This document shows, piece by piece, positions 8,874-19,138 of a stretch of DNA of 64,000 bases (positions within the stretch are counted from its first letter, which is position 1; every line of letters starts with the position of its first letter). The position numbers and the translations under genes are program-made. Location of the stretch: positions 62,001 through 126,000 of the forward strand of contig NZ_JAEIOS010000013.1 in the NCBI RefSeq assembly GCF_016342265.1. Direction: 5' to 3'. Below the pieces are notes generated by a model. That model saw nothing but the letters and a program-made list of their open reading frames with translations. It searched no databases and had not been told where the DNA came from. This DNA comes from Corynebacterium meridianum (GTDB lineage Bacteria; Actinomycetota; Actinomycetes; Mycobacteriales; Mycobacteriaceae).

Positions 8874-11800
8874 ATGGGGATTGTGAACTCAGCTGATTCC
8901 GACCAACCCGACCGAGACGCACCCGGACACGGGTCCGACGACGGTGCCTCCACGGGCCAGCGTGACCGGATCATCCCGCCGTCACCGCCCGCACCGGTAC
9001 CCGTGAGTCGGCCGGCCACCGGCACCCGCCAACCGGTGGTTGACCTGTCCCGTCTGACCCTCGCTCCCGCGGCTGTGAACAGCGGCGTAACGACCGAGAT
9101 ACGCACGGCCGGGACATCCGCGATCGAGCGACGACACACCGGGACGGAAGATGCGGTGGCCCCGCGGCCGGGGCGCAAGGCCACCGACTCCGAGGTTGTC
9201 CGCTCCACCGGTTCCATGGCCGTCGCGACACTCATCAGCCGCATCACCGGTTTCCTCCGCAACGCGGCCATCGGCGCGACGATGGGCACCGCGGTCGGCT
9301 CAGCCTTCAACACGGCGAACACACTCCCGAACCTCATCACGGAGATCGTGCTCGGCGCCGTTCTGACCTCTCTCGTCGTCCCCGTCCTCGTCCGCGCCGA
9401 GAAGGAGGACCCGGACAACGGTGCCGCCTTCATCCGGCGACTGTTCACCCTGTCGGCGACGCTGCTGACCGTGGTGACGGTTCTCTCGGTAGGCACCGCC
9501 GGACTACTGGCCACGCTCACGCTCGGCAGGGACGGTGAGGTCAACCTCTCCCAGGCCTCGGCGTTCGCCTATCTCCTGCTGCCGCAGATCTTCTTCTACG
9601 GCGTCTTCTCCCTCTTCATGGCGATCCTGAACACCAAGGGGGTGTTCAAACCGGGGGCGTGGGCACCGGTCGCGAACAACGTCGTCGTCCTGGCCGTGCT
9701 GGCCCTCTACTGGACGCTCCCCGGCGGCCTCGCTCCCGACGAACAGGTCTCCCTGACCGACCCGCACGTGCTCCTGCTCGGTGTCGGAACGACCCTCGGC
9801 GTCGTGGTCCAGGCACTCGTCATGGTGAAGCCCCTGCGGGACGCGGGCATCGATCTCCGGCCCCTGTGGGGTATCGACGACCGGCTCAAGCAGTTCGGCG
9901 GCATGGCGATGGCGATCATCGTGTACGTCGCCATCTCACAGGCCGGCTACATCATCGTCACCCGGATCGCGTCCGCCTCGAGTGACTCCGCACCCCTGAT
10001 CTACCAGCAGGCGTGGCTCCTGCTCCAGGTGCCCTACGGAATCATCGGCGTCACCCTGCTCACCGCGATCATGCCGCGTCTGAGCCGGAACGCCGCGGAC
10101 GGCGACGACGCCGCAGTGGTCCGTGACCTCACCCTCGCGACAAAGCTGACCTTCGTGGCGATGATCCCCGTGATCGTCTTCTTCACCGCGTTCGGCACAC
10201 AGATCGCCAACGCCCTGTTCGCCTACGGACTGTTCAGCCGCAACTCCGCGGACATCCTCGGCTGGACGCTGAGCTTCTCCGCGTTCACCCTCCTTCCGTA
10301 CGCGCTCGTGCTCCTGCACCTGCGCGTTTTCTACGCCCGGGAACAGGCGTGGACGCCCACCTTCATCATCGCCGGGATCACGGGCACGAAGGTACTGCTG
10401 AGCCTCCTGGCACCGGTGGTCGCCACCTCCCCGTCGCGGGTGGTCATCCTGCTCGGCGCGGCCAACGGCTTCGGCTTCGCGGCCGGCGCGGTGATCGGCG
10501 CGTTCCTGCTGCACCGCAAGCTGGGCTCCCTCAACGGTCTGTCCATCCTGCGGACGAGCGCATGGGCCCTCGGTTCCTCCCTCATCGGCGCTTTCGTGGC
10601 CCTCGGCCTCGACTCGGTGCTGGTCCACCTGGCCACCGGGATCTTCGACGCCCTGGGCAGCATCGGTTTCTTCCTCCGCTGCGGTGTAGCCGGGATCATC
10701 TTCCTCATCGTCACCGGGCTCGTGCTGTCCCGCTCCGGACTACCCGAGGTCCGCTCGATGGGCGGACTGCTGGGCCGCATACCGGTTCTGCGTCGCTTCA
10801 TCACCGCGAGCGCCCGCAGCGGGGAGGGTGTCGAGAAGGCCACCCCGGAGGAGATCTCCTCCCAGATCATCACCGTCGAACCCTTCAACGCCTCCCCGGT
10901 GCCGCCGCCGATGTCCGCCGGTGTCGTCCGGGGACCGCGCCTGGTCCCAGGGGCCCCCGTATCCGACGGCCGTTTCCGCTTGCTCGCCGACCACGGCAGC
11001 GTGCCCGGGGCGCGGTTCTGGCAGGCCCGGGAGATCGCGACCGGCCGTGAGGTCGCCCTGGTGTTCGTGGACACGACCGGTCAGGTTCCGGCCGCACCGG
11101 CGAGCCCGATCGAATCGGCCGCCACCGCCCGCGAGGTCGCCCGCCGGACCCGACTGCTCGGCCGTCTCGGGAGCACGGGAATCGCCCGGGGAATCTCAGT
11201 GTCGTCCTACCGCGCGGGTTGCCTGGTCGTCGCCGACTGGGTCCCGGGTTCCGCACTCGTCACCGTCGCCGAGGGCGAGGTGGATCCCCGTGCCGCGGCA
11301 CTCGCCGTCAGTTATCTCGCGGATGCGGCCGCCGCGGCCCACGCCGAACATCAGCCGCTCGGGCTGGAGCACCGTTCCCGTATCCGGATCGACACCTCGG
11401 GAAGGGCGGTCCTCGCATTTCCGGCCGTCCTCCCGGACGCATCGGTCGCGGAGGACCTCGACAGCATCGGAGCGGGACTCGCGCTCCTCGTCGGGAAGAA
11501 CGGGCCGGAGGCGATCACCGAACTGTCCGAGGCGGCCCGGATCGCGGGTCGCTCAGGGTCGAGCGACGTCCAGCAACCGAAGGCCGGGGACCTCGCCGTA
11601 CGCCTCAGGGAGGTCGGACTGTCGGACGACGGCGACGACTCCTCCGCTCCCCGGGTGGTGGTCGAGGACGAACGAACCCCGAAACCAGCGAGCACCTCCG
11701 GTTTCGGTAGTGCGGAATACTCCGGCCGGATGATCGCCGCCATCGCGGCCCTGTCCGTCACCCTCGTCGTCATCATCGCGGTTGCGGCGCTCTACCTAGC

Positions 11801-12401
11801 GAGCGTTTTCGGTGGTGACCGGGAGGAATCCCCCGTGAACAGCGACTCCATCGCCTCGGTGGCACCGTCCGCCGCGCGGGGTGCCGGGAAGCCGGGCAAG
11901 ATCACCGACATCCCGGTGACGACGGCCGTCGAGTGGGAACCGGGCGACGTGGTGCCGGGAACCGAGGACAACCCGGATCTCGCCCCGCTCGCCGTGGACG
12001 GGGATCCGGCCACCGCGTGGCGGACCGACCGCTACCTCCAGCAGTTCGCGACACCCCCGGCGGGACTCAAACCCGGTGTCGGTCTCCTCGTGGATCTCGC
12101 GGGACCCACGAGGATCGGTGAGGTCGCTGTCACGGTCGGGCGACCCGGCACCGGAATCCGGATCTACGGGGTTCCGGAGGGTGACTTCGTCTCCCTCGAC
12201 CGAGCCGTGGAGCTGGGCGGGGCCCGGCTCGACGCGGGCAGGAACACCATAGCCACGACAGATCCCTCGACGGACGGCCCGGGTTTCACCCGGATCCTGG
12301 TCTGGGTGTGGGAACTGCCCATGCCGGAAGCGGCCGAGGTCTCCGAGATCTCGGTCCGGGGCGTCCCGGTCTCCGACCGCGGGGCCACCGTTCCACGCTG
12401 A
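8874..12401 (+). CDS. murJ: Lipid II flippase MurJ fused to pseudokinase and extracellular domain
   Basis: A 1175-residue (or 1172 from the GTG at 8883) multidomain protein. After a disordered N-terminus of about 100 residues, residues 105-640 form the MOP/MviN fold of about 14 helices, starting STGSMAVATLISRITGFLRNA. This part flips lipid II across the membrane. A cytoplasmic kinase-like domain (about 685-900) follows; it lacks an HRD catalytic loop and a DFG motif, so it is a pseudokinase. A helix at about 950-975 leads to an extracellular domain resembling a discoidin/carbohydrate-binding fold. Mycobacterial MurJ has the same architecture, and its phosphorylated pseudokinase is known to recruit FhaA, also encoded here. 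An essential role in peptidoglycan synthesis is expected. Confidence 0.93.
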   Translation: MGIVNSADSDQPDRDAPGHGSDDGASTGQRDRIIPPSPPAPVPVSRPATGTRQPVVDLSRLTLAPAAVNSGVTTEIRTAGTSAIERRHTGTEDAVAPRPGRKATDSEVVRSTGSMAVATLISRITGFLRNAAIGATMGTAVGSAFNTANTLPNLITEIVLGAVLTSLVVPVLVRAEKEDPDNGAAFIRRLFTLSATLLTVVTVLSVGTAGLLATLTLGRDGEVNLSQASAFAYLLLPQIFFYGVFSLFMAILNTKGVFKPGAWAPVANNVVVLAVLALYWTLPGGLAPDEQVSLTDPHVLLLGVGTTLGVVVQALVMVKPLRDAGIDLRPLWGIDDRLKQFGGMAMAIIVYVAISQAGYIIVTRIASASSDSAPLIYQQAWLLLQVPYGIIGVTLLTAIMPRLSRNAADGDDAAVVRDLTLATKLTFVAMIPVIVFFTAFGTQIANALFAYGLFSRNSADILGWTLSFSAFTLLPYALVLLHLRVFYAREQAWTPTFIIAGITGTKVLLSLLAPVVATSPSRVVILLGAANGFGFAAGAVIGAFLLHRKLGSLNGLSILRTSAWALGSSLIGAFVALGLDSVLVHLATGIFDALGSIGFFLRCGVAGIIFLIVTGLVLSRSGLPEVRSMGGLLGRIPVLRRFITASARSGEGVEKATPEEISSQIITVEPFNASPVPPPMSAGVVRGPRLVPGAPVSDGRFRLLADHGSVPGARFWQAREIATGREVALVFVDTTGQVPAAPASPIESAATAREVARRTRLLGRLGSTGIARGISVSSYRAGCLVVADWVPGSALVTVAEGEVDPRAAALAVSYLADAAAAAHAEHQPLGLEHRSRIRIDTSGRAVLAFPAVLPDASVAEDLDSIGAGLALLVGKNGPEAITELSEAARIAGRSGSSDVQQPKAGDLAVRLREVGLSDDGDDSSAPRVVVEDERTPKPASTSGFGSAEYSGRMIAAIAALSVTLVVIIAVAALYLASVFGGDREESPVNSDSIASVAPSAARGAGKPGKITDIPVTTAVEWEPGDVVPGTEDNPDLAPLAVDGDPATAWRTDRYLQQFATPPAGLKPGVGLLVDLAGPTRIGEVAVTVGRPGTGIRIYGVPEGDFVSLDRAVELGGARLDAGRNTIATTDPSTDGPGFTRILVWVWELPMPEAAEVSEISVRGVPVSDRGATVPR

Positions 12402-12417
12402 CACCGGAGTTGGCGTG

Positions 12418-12450
12418 TACCCCCGAATAAGCTGTTCTGCTACCCCCGAA
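12418..12450 (+). repeat. Two direct repeats upstream of sigM
   Basis: TACCCCCGAA occurs at 12418-12427 and again at 12441-12450, 23 bp apart start to start, in the 195-bp murJ-sigM gap. The role is unknown. It could be a regulator site for sigM or chance in GC-rich DNA. Confidence 0.35.
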
Positions 12451-12596
12451 CCGGTCATTTCCGCCCCAAACCTATCGCAAGTGCAGCACTCGATGGATAA
12501 TGGTCCTCCACCGCCGGTACGCGCATCGACGGATGCGATGAACCAGCTCCACGTACCTCCCGGCGGTGTCTCGCGGATGAGCAGGGGAGAGGCCTC

Positions 12597-13310
12597 ATGG
12601 GGAACACCGATGCCGGCGGCGACGCCGTTCCCCGCAGTTCGCCGCCGCACGCCGGCGGCGGCGGCCCCGTGGAAAACGACCGGGTACCCGGCGCCGGCAC
12701 CATCTCTGGCGCGCCGCGCCGCCCGTTGCCCCGTCGACGCACCCGCCCCGGCGTCCGCCTCCACCGGGCGGCCGAAGACGGCGCCCTCGTCGACGCGTAC
12801 ATCGACGGCGATGACGCCGCCTTCACGGAGATAGTCAGGAGACACCGCGCCCGCCTGTGGCGGGTGGCCCGACGCTACGCACGTTCCGACGACGAGGCGG
12901 ACGACATCGTCCAGGACGCCCTCCTGCGGGCGAGTCGGCACCTGTCGAAGTTCCGCGGGGATTCAGCCCTCACCACCTGGCTCCACCGGCTCGTGGTCAA
13001 CTCCGGTTACGACCATCTCGGGGTCGGATTCCGCCGACGGGAGTTCACCACACTCGATGCCTCAGAGGTCGCCCAACGGCTCCTCGGTACGGAAGAACCT
13101 TTCGGACAGGTGGATCTCGCGATCACGCTCCGCGACGCGATCGGACAGCTCCCCGAGGATCAGCGCCAGGCGATTCTGCTGGTGGACCTCGCCGACCTAC
13201 CGGTCGATGAGGTCGCGGCGATCATGAAGATCCGTCCCGGAACCGTGAAGTCCCGGCGTGCCCGGGCACGGTCAACGCTGAAGGCACTGCTCACGGAGCC
13301 GGAGGACTGA
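12597..13310 (+). CDS. sigM: ECF-type RNA polymerase sigma factor SigM
   Basis: A 237-residue ECF sigma factor. Region 2 begins near residue 62 ([20 protein letters not shown]) and includes [15 protein letters not shown]; region 4 (about 170-232) contains [23 protein letters not shown] and a helix-turn-helix ending in [13 protein letters not shown] Gly/Pro/Arg-rich extension of about 60 residues precedes region 2, which is unusual for this family. The ATG at 12597 has AGGGGAG about 9 bases upstream, so the extension is probably translated. In C. glutamicum SigM controls disulfide-stress genes including thioredoxin genes, which lie just downstream here. No anti-sigma gene is present: only 83 bp separate sigM from trxB. 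Confidence 0.9.
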   Translation: MGNTDAGGDAVPRSSPPHAGGGGPVENDRVPGAGTISGAPRRPLPRRRTRPGVRLHRAAEDGALVDAYIDGDDAAFTEIVRRHRARLWRVARRYARSDDEADDIVQDALLRASRHLSKFRGDSALTTWLHRLVVNSGYDHLGVGFRRREFTTLDASEVAQRLLGTEEPFGQVDLAITLRDAIGQLPEDQRQAILLVDLADLPVDEVAAIMKIRPGTVKSRRARARSTLKALLTEPED

Positions 13311-13349
13311 CACCGGCGGGGACCCGCGGACGAGCCGACGGGGCCCGCC

Positions 13350-13355
13350 TACAAT
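13350..13355 (+). promoter_or_regulatory. -10 box of trxB promoter
   Basis: TACAAT, a near-consensus housekeeping -10 hexamer, lies 38 nt before the trxB ATG, followed by a GAGGA ribosome-binding site. This suggests trxB is not transcribed only from sigM. Confidence 0.5.
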
Positions 13356-13393
13356 CGACGCCGACACCAACCGTCGACCCCACGAGGATCTCC

Positions 13394-14335
13394 ATGACCA
13401 CCACCCCATCAGTCCACGACGTCATCATCGTCGGTTCCGGCCCAGCCGGCTACACCGCGGCGATCTACGCGGCCCGCGCCGAACTCAAGCCCCTGGTCTT
13501 CGAGGGCATCGAGTACGGCGGATCGCTGATGACCACGACTGAGGTAGAGAACTACCCCGGCTTCGCCGAGGGGATCATGGGCCCGGAGCTGATGGAACAG
13601 ATGCGGAGTCAGGCGGAACGCTTCGGTGCCGATCTGCGCCAGGACCTAGTGGACCGGATGGAACTCACCGGTGACGTCAAGAAGGTGTGGGTGGGCGACG
13701 AGGAATTCACCGCACAAACGGTGATCCTGGCTATGGGTGCCGCCCCCCGCTACCTCGGGGTTCCCGGCGAACAGGAACTCCTCGGCCGCGGCGTCAGTTC
13801 CTGTGCGACCTGTGACGGCTTCTTCTTCCGGGACCAGGACATCGCGGTCATCGGCGGCGGTGACTCCGCGATGGAGGAGGCGCTCTTCCTCACCCGCTTC
13901 GCCAGTTCGGTGACCATCGTGCACCGCAGGGAGGAATTCCGGGCCTCCGCCATAATGGAGGAGCGGGCACGGGCCAACGACAAGATCCGATTCCTGACCA
14001 ACAAGGTGGTCACCCGGGTCGACGGCGAGCAGAAGGTCACCGGCCTCGAGCTCGCCGACACGGTGAGCGGGGAAAGCTCCCGTCTCGATGTCACCGCCAT
14101 GTTCGTCGCGATCGGTCTCGACCCGCGCTCCGGGATGGTAACCGATCAGATCGACTGCGACCCCGCCGGGTACGTCACCGTGGAACATCCCTCGAGCCGA
14201 ACCAGCGTCCCCGGGGTCTTCGCCTGCGGCGATCTGGTCGACAGCCACTACCAGCAGGCGGTGACGGCGGCCGGTTCCGGTTGCCGGGCCGCCATCGACG
14301 CCGAACATTTCCTCACCGCCGCACCCGCGCTCTGA
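13394..14335 (+). CDS. trxB: Thioredoxin reductase
   Basis: A 313-residue low-molecular-weight thioredoxin reductase. The N-terminal FAD motif is [14 protein letters not shown] (15-28), the redox-active disulfide is C137-A-T-C140 and the NADPH motif is [12 protein letters not shown]. The C-terminal FAD motif includes [23 protein letters not shown]. It passes electrons from NADPH to thioredoxin, encoded next. The start is supported by GAGGA at 13383-13387. Confidence 0.97.
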   Translation: MTTTPSVHDVIIVGSGPAGYTAAIYAARAELKPLVFEGIEYGGSLMTTTEVENYPGFAEGIMGPELMEQMRSQAERFGADLRQDLVDRMELTGDVKKVWVGDEEFTAQTVILAMGAAPRYLGVPGEQELLGRGVSSCATCDGFFFRDQDIAVIGGGDSAMEEALFLTRFASSVTIVHRREEFRASAIMEERARANDKIRFLTNKVVTRVDGEQKVTGLELADTVSGESSRLDVTAMFVAIGLDPRSGMVTDQIDCDPAGYVTVEHPSSRTSVPGVFACGDLVDSHYQQAVTAAGSGCRAAIDAEHFLTAAPAL

Positions 14336-14395
14336 TCGCTCCGTGCCGCTGCGGCCACCGGCCCTAGCGGCGTATTCTCGGGGTGAGCGCCCCCG

Positions 14396-14419
14396 GGGAA
14401 TCACGGTTTAATCCTTGTT
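14396..14419 (+). promoter_or_regulatory. Possible ECF (SigH/SigM-type) promoter before trxA
   Basis: GGGAAT at 14396-14401 and GTT at 14417-14419 resemble the GGAAT...GTT elements of corynebacterial stress sigma factors. The 15-nt spacer is shorter than usual. A TTTAAT at 14407-14412 could instead serve as a housekeeping -10. Confidence 0.25.
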
Positions 14420-14450
14420 CCGCACACCGCCACCACACCGGAGGAGAGAT

Positions 14451-14774
14451 ATGAGCAAACCCGTCAACGTCACCGAGAGCACCTTCGAGGAGCTGGTCCT
14501 CAGGGCCGATAAACCGGTCCTGGTCGACTTCTGGGCCGAATGGTGTGGACCGTGCCGGAAACTGGCACCGGTCATCGACCAGGTCGCCGAGGAGATGGGG
14601 GACAGGGCGGTCATCGCGAAGGTCGACGTCGACGCCGAACGCGGTCTGGGGGCCCGGTATCAGATCATGTCAATCCCCACCCTGATGTTCTTCAGCGGGG
14701 GAAAGAAGGTGGCCGAATTCAACCGACCGCGACCCCGGCACGAGATCGTGTCCCAGCTGAAGAGCCTGATTTAA
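14451..14774 (+). CDS. trxA: Thioredoxin
   Basis: A 107-residue thioredoxin with the active site W31-C-G-P-C35 and the conserved cis-Pro in SIPTLMFF. It reduces protein disulfides using electrons from TrxB. The ATG at 14451 follows GGAGGAGAG. The frame extends upstream to 14415 without a ribosome-binding site, so the shorter start was chosen. This gene is often called trxC in mycobacteria and corynebacteria because of other thioredoxins in those genomes. Confidence 0.96.
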   Translation: MSKPVNVTESTFEELVLRADKPVLVDFWAEWCGPCRKLAPVIDQVAEEMGDRAVIAKVDVDAERGLGARYQIMSIPTLMFFSGGKKVAEFNRPRPRHEIVSQLKSLI

Positions 14775-14884
14775 CTGGTAATCTGACCTGAAGTCACCGA
14801 CAGGAGCAATAGTCAGATCTGTGGGCGCAGCTTTCCCTGGCACCCCGACAGATGTGAGAACGTAGGACGAAGGACGAAGATATC

Positions 14885-16066
14885 GTGGCAGACAAACTGC
14901 GGGTGGGCGACCGAAGCCCCCGTGTCGCAGAGGTGCGCTCCACCCTGGCCCGACTCGGCCTGATTCAGGGCTACGCAGGAGACGTCGGAGGAAGAGATTC
15001 GGAACGTTTCGAGGAGAAGGACACCCTCTACGACGCCGACCTCGCCCTCGCCGTCCAGGAGTTCCAGCAGACCCGGGGGATCATGGCCTCCGGGGAGATC
15101 GGTGAATCCACGCTGCGTGAACTCCGCGAGGCCACGTACACGCTCGGCGCCCGGGTGCTCTCCTTCTACCCGAACAACGTCCTCGTCGGCGACGACGTGA
15201 ACCAGCTTCAACGCCAGCTGCTCGAGCTGGGGTTCTACACCGACCGGATCGACGGACACTACGGCCAGGCGACCTACGACGCCGTCGCCAACTACCAGTT
15301 GAACTACGGGCTGGAGAGCGACGGGATCTGCGGCCCGAAGACGATCCGGGCCCTCAGCTATCTCGGGCGCCGCATCACCGGTGGTTCACCGAACGCCATC
15401 CTCGAACGGGAGCAGGTGCGCCTCGCCGGTCCGCAACTCACCGGGAAACGCGTCGTCATCGACCCCGGCCTGGGCGGCGCCAACAAGGGACGCACGGTGC
15501 CCGGAAGGTTCGGTGACATCACCGAGGAGGAGATCCTCTGGGACCTCGCCACCCGCCTCGAGGGCCGCATGGTCGCGACGGGCATGGAGACGATCATCTC
15601 CCGGCCACGCATGGACGATCCCAGTCACGACCAGCGGGCGAACATCGCCAACGCCTTCGGCGCCGACCTCATGCTCTGCCTGCAGCTGGACCACTACCCC
15701 AACGAAAAGGCCTCGGGCTGCGCGTCGTTCTACTTCGGCTCGCAGCACGGTTCCTCCTCGCTGATGGGGGAGAAGCTGTCGGGGCTGATCCAGCGGGAGG
15801 TGAGCACACGAACCAAGCTCATCAACTGCGGAAATCACGCGCGGACGTGGGATCTCCTGCGACTGAGCGAGATGACCTGCGTCGAGTTCGTCGCGGGCTA
15901 TCTCTCCAACCCGCACGACGTCTCCATCCTCACCGATTCCGCGCAGCGTGACGCCATCGCGGAGTCCATCGTCGTCGCGGTCAAGCGGCTCTACCTGATG
16001 GATCGGGACGATCAGCCCACCGGTACCTACAAGTTCAGCGAGATCCTCGAGTCGGAACTGCTCTGA
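14885..16066 (+). CDS. cwlM: CwlM-like N-acetylmuramoyl-alanine amidase homologue
   Basis: A 393-residue cytoplasmic protein with no signal peptide. It begins at a GTG. Two peptidoglycan-binding-1-like repeats cover about residues 5-80 and 95-155; an Amidase_3-like domain covers about 185-375. The zinc-ligand positions look lost: the usual DPGHGG is DPGLGG, and the usual SIHAD-like segment is CLQLDHYPNE with Gln at the His position. The Glu-containing segment VEFVAGYLSNPHD remains. In mycobacteria CwlM is a PknB substrate that stimulates MurA instead of acting as a hydrolase, and the missing ligands here fit a regulatory role. The pknB gene lies 30 kb away in this window. Confidence 0.9.
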   Translation: MADKLRVGDRSPRVAEVRSTLARLGLIQGYAGDVGGRDSERFEEKDTLYDADLALAVQEFQQTRGIMASGEIGESTLRELREATYTLGARVLSFYPNNVLVGDDVNQLQRQLLELGFYTDRIDGHYGQATYDAVANYQLNYGLESDGICGPKTIRALSYLGRRITGGSPNAILEREQVRLAGPQLTGKRVVIDPGLGGANKGRTVPGRFGDITEEEILWDLATRLEGRMVATGMETIISRPRMDDPSHDQRANIANAFGADLMLCLQLDHYPNEKASGCASFYFGSQHGSSSLMGEKLSGLIQREVSTRTKLINCGNHARTWDLLRLSEMTCVEFVAGYLSNPHDVSILTDSAQRDAIAESIVVAVKRLYLMDRDDQPTGTYKFSEILESELL

Positions 16067-16144
16067 TCAGCGGTGGGCACCGTCCCGTCCGATCGAGGAA
16101 AGCACCAGGTTCCCCAAGCCGGTACTGATCGGGCCTGCTCTTGT

Positions 16145-16825
16145 CTATCCCGGGGTCGTCACGAGTGTCGGGGCCTCGGCTCCCTCCATCCGGAGGTGCT
16201 CCGCCCGGGGAAGCGACAGCCGCATCCGGGGGAGAAGCTCGTGATCGGCGATCACGTCGAATCCCACGCTCTCGAGGACCGCGTACCGCAGCAGTCCGAC
16301 GTCGCGGGCCCGCGCAACAAGACAGCGGAAGGCATCATCGTCCCCGACTTCCGGTTCCACCGCCCCTGTTGCCCCGGGAGGCGCGTCGGGAGCGGTGTCA
16401 CGCACGGCGAACGCCTCCACGGCCCGCACCCCCCGTCGCGTGAGTTCCAGCACGACGGCGTTCACGAGGACCGCTTCCAGCCCGATTCCCCCGAACCGCT
16501 CGTCGATGAAAAGTGAGCTCAACAGCACCGCATCCGGTGAAACCGGTGCGGTCGGCAACTGGACCGTCCCGGATGCGTCCTCGGGGGCGCAGAACAGGAC
16601 GCTCGCTATCGCCTCGGATTCCTCGACCGCGCCGATGCTGTAACCGCAGCCACCCTGTTCCGCCAGGACGCGATGGATCCACGCCTCCTTCTCCAGGGAG
16701 GCCGAACCGGTGGCGGTGACCTCCGCCGCGGTCCCCGGATCGAGTTCCCAGAACACGCTCGCGCGGGCACCGGCGTGCATGAGACAGACCGTGTCCGGTG
16801 TCACCGCGTACAGCGAGGGAATCAT
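16145..16825 (-). CDS. GNAT-like acetyltransferase family protein (Rv3916c-like)
   Basis: About 226 residues from the ATG at 16825; a GTG at 16834 is also possible. The central region SSLFIDERFGGIGLEAVLVNAVVLELTRRGVRAVEAF resembles the acetyl-CoA-binding core of GNAT proteins. The C-terminal half contains GLLRYAVLESVGFDVIADHELLPRMRL, a typical closing element. The gene lies 30 bp after parB in the rsmG-parA-parB direction, the same position as mycobacterial Rv3916c. Its substrate is unknown. Confidence 0.75.
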   Translation of the reverse strand: MIPSLYAVTPDTVCLMHAGARASVFWELDPGTAAEVTATGSASLEKEAWIHRVLAEQGGCGYSIGAVEESEAIASVLFCAPEDASGTVQLPTAPVSPDAVLLSSLFIDERFGGIGLEAVLVNAVVLELTRRGVRAVEAFAVRDTAPDAPPGATGAVEPEVGDDDAFRCLVARARDVGLLRYAVLESVGFDVIADHELLPRMRLSLPRAEHLRMEGAEAPTLVTTPG

Positions 16826-16855
16826 GGCCGGCACCCTGAAATTCTTCCGGAGGGT

Positions 16856-17926
16856 CTACCCGTTGCCGGCCTGCAGAAGCCCCATGATCCGTTCGAGATC
16901 CTCCCGATCCCCGAACTCGACCATGATCTTCCCCTTGCGCTTACCCACACTCACGGTCACGCGGGTGTCCAGACGGTCCGCGAGGCTGTCCGCGGCGTGG
17001 GTCGCGAACTCCGGCGGCGCCGGCTTCTCCTTCGCCTTGCGCTCGGGTACCTTGTCGCCCCTGTTCAGCAGCGTGACGGCCTCCTCCGTCGCGCGCACGG
17101 AAAGCCCCTCGGCGACGATCCGGTCGGCGAGCTGGGCCTGGGCGTCGGCACCGGTCTTGAGTCCCAGCAGAGCGCGGGCGTGCCCGGCGGAGAGCACACC
17201 GGCGGCGACCTTGCGCTGGACGGGCACAGGCAGCGCAAGCAAGCGGATCATGTTCGTGATCACCGGGCGGGACCGACCGATCCGGTCGGCGAGCTGGGCC
17301 TGGGTCACGCCGAACTCCTCCAGCAACTGCTGGTACGCGGCCGCCTCCTCCAGGGGGTTGAGCTGGACGCGGTGGATGTTCTCCAGGAGCGCGTCCCGGA
17401 GCATGGAACCGTCGTCGGTGTCCCGAACGATGGCCGGGATCTCTGTGAGCCCGGCACGGGTCGCCGCCCGCCAGCGGCGCTCGCCCATGATGATCTCCCA
17501 ACCACCGTCGTCGGGTGCCCGACGGACGACGATCGGCTGCATGAGTCCGAACTCACGGATGGAGTGGACGAGCTCTTCGAGCGCATCCTCCTCGAACACC
17601 GTCCGCGGCTGATGCGGATTCGGCATGATCTGAGTGACCGGAAGCTCCCGGTAGACGGCACCGACGGAGTGACCGCTGTCCGGTGTTCCGGATGCGGCTG
17701 TCGGCCCCTTGTTTCCCTTGTTCGACGGACCCGACGACCGCCGGGCAGCCGACGGGGATTCCCCGGCGGCGTTCTCCCCGCCCGGGGTGCGCTCACCCAT
17801 GAGGATGCTGGCGGCCCCGTCGCCCAACCTGGGCCGGGCCGGGGATGCACCGTCCGGGATGAGCGCAGCGAGACCACGCCCCAGGCCGCCGCGGCGGCTG
17901 TCACCCTTGCGGGTCTGTTGTGCCAT
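16856..17926 (-). CDS. parB: Chromosome-partitioning protein ParB
   Basis: About 356 residues from ATG 17926 (MAQQTRKG). The N-terminus contains the ParA-interacting [12 protein letters not shown]. The CTP-binding domain has NPHQPR and the GERRWRA motif, followed by the helix-turn-helix ([24 protein letters not shown]) that reads parS, and a C-terminal dimerisation segment. It loads on the parS sites at 2745 and 19800 and works with ParA to segregate origins. A GTG at 17986 overlapping the parA stop (GTGA) is an alternative start; the ATG was preferred because homologues begin just before the GLGRGL motif. Confidence 0.96.
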   Translation of the reverse strand: MAQQTRKGDSRRGGLGRGLAALIPDGASPARPRLGDGAASILMGERTPGGENAAGESPSAARRSSGPSNKGNKGPTAASGTPDSGHSVGAVYRELPVTQIMPNPHQPRTVFEEDALEELVHSIREFGLMQPIVVRRAPDDGGWEIIMGERRWRAATRAGLTEIPAIVRDTDDGSMLRDALLENIHRVQLNPLEEAAAYQQLLEEFGVTQAQLADRIGRSRPVITNMIRLLALPVPVQRKVAAGVLSAGHARALLGLKTGADAQAQLADRIVAEGLSVRATEEAVTLLNRGDKVPERKAKEKPAPPEFATHAADSLADRLDTRVTVSVGKRKGKIMVEFGDREDLERIMGLLQAGNG

Positions 17927-17982
17927 GGTGTGACCGGAACCTTTCTGCTGGAGGAGTGGATTTCGTTCTTCGCCGACTTCGT

Positions 17983-18957
17983 TCACCGTGCGCCGCCGTT
18001 CTGGGGTGGCTGCGCGTCACCGGACCGTTCGGGAGCGACGCCGACCGCTCCCGAGTCGGCTGTGACCGGATAGTCGCCTCGGTTGGCGATCTCCTTGGCG
18101 GCATCGAGGTAGGCCATCGCGCCCCGGGAACCGGGGTCGTAGGCCAGGACGGTCTGACCGTATCCGGGGGCCTCCGAGACCTTCACGGAGCGGGGGATGA
18201 CCGAACGCAGCACAACGTCCCCGAAGTGGGAACGGACCTCCTCCATGACCTGTTCGGCGAGCTTCGTCCGCGCGTCGTACATCGTGAGCATGATCGTCGA
18301 GACATGCAGATCCCGGTTGAGATAGTCCCGGATCATCGTGATGTTGTTGAGCAGCTGCCCGACACCCTCCAGGGCGTAGTACTCGCACTGGATGGGGATG
18401 AGCACCTCCCGGGCCGCCGTCATGGCGTTGATGGTGAGTAGCCCGAGTGACGGGGGACAGTCGATGAAGACGTAATCGAATCCCTGATCGACGATGAATT
18501 TCTCATTCAGCGCATCCGCGAGCCGGTACTCGCGCCTCACCATGGAGACCAGTTCGATCTCGGATCCCGCCAGGTCGATCGTCGCCGGGATGCACTTGAG
18601 GTTCTCGTGTGCGGTGGACGTCTGCATCGCCTCCAGGGGGGTGCAGTCACCCAGGAGCACCTCGTAACTGGACAACACGCCCTCACCACGGTGTTCCACC
18701 CCGAGGGCGGTCGAGGCGTTCCCCTGGGGATCGAGATCGACCACGAGAACCTTCATGCCGCAGAGGGCGAGTCCGGCGGCCAGGTTCACCGAGGTCGTGG
18801 TCTTTCCCACGCCGCCCTTCTGGTTGGCGACCGTGAAGATCCTGGGGCGCTCCGGATGTGGCAGGGAAAAGGCGTTCGGGGTCTTCACCTTGGCGGCGCG
18901 CTGAGCCGCCGCCGCGATCGGTGTGTCGTCCCAGAAGTTGTCGTCCATGGACGTCAT
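17983..18957 (-). CDS. parA: Chromosome-partitioning ATPase ParA
   Basis: A 324-residue ParA/MinD ATPase. The deviant Walker A KGGVGKTT lies near residue 46, Walker A' [11 protein letters not shown] near 74 and Walker [10 protein letters not shown] near 148. It binds DNA non-specifically when ATP-bound and moves ParB-parS complexes. The ATG at 18957 is preceded by a GGGGAA ribosome-binding site. It is transcribed with parB. On the minus strand a TAGTGT -10 box (plus 19076-19081) lies upstream. Confidence 0.97.
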   Translation of the reverse strand: MTSMDDNFWDDTPIAAAAQRAAKVKTPNAFSLPHPERPRIFTVANQKGGVGKTTTSVNLAAGLALCGMKVLVVDLDPQGNASTALGVEHRGEGVLSSYEVLLGDCTPLEAMQTSTAHENLKCIPATIDLAGSEIELVSMVRREYRLADALNEKFIVDQGFDYVFIDCPPSLGLLTINAMTAAREVLIPIQCEYYALEGVGQLLNNITMIRDYLNRDLHVSTIMLTMYDARTKLAEQVMEEVRSHFGDVVLRSVIPRSVKVSEAPGYGQTVLAYDPGSRGAMAYLDAAKEIANRGDYPVTADSGAVGVAPERSGDAQPPQNGGAR

Positions 18958-19138
18958 TTCCCCTTTTCATTGCCGGAATTCGCAGGTCCTGCGCGCGGGG
19001 CCCGAAGTCGGGCACCCCGCGACGGCGATTCGGTTCCCGGGTTTTCAGCCCGTGGTCCGTCCCGCCGTCAGTTCAACACTAGTGTCTCACGAATGACACA
19101 TCCACCGGAGCGGCACCACCTGAACCGGTGCCGGCCGG

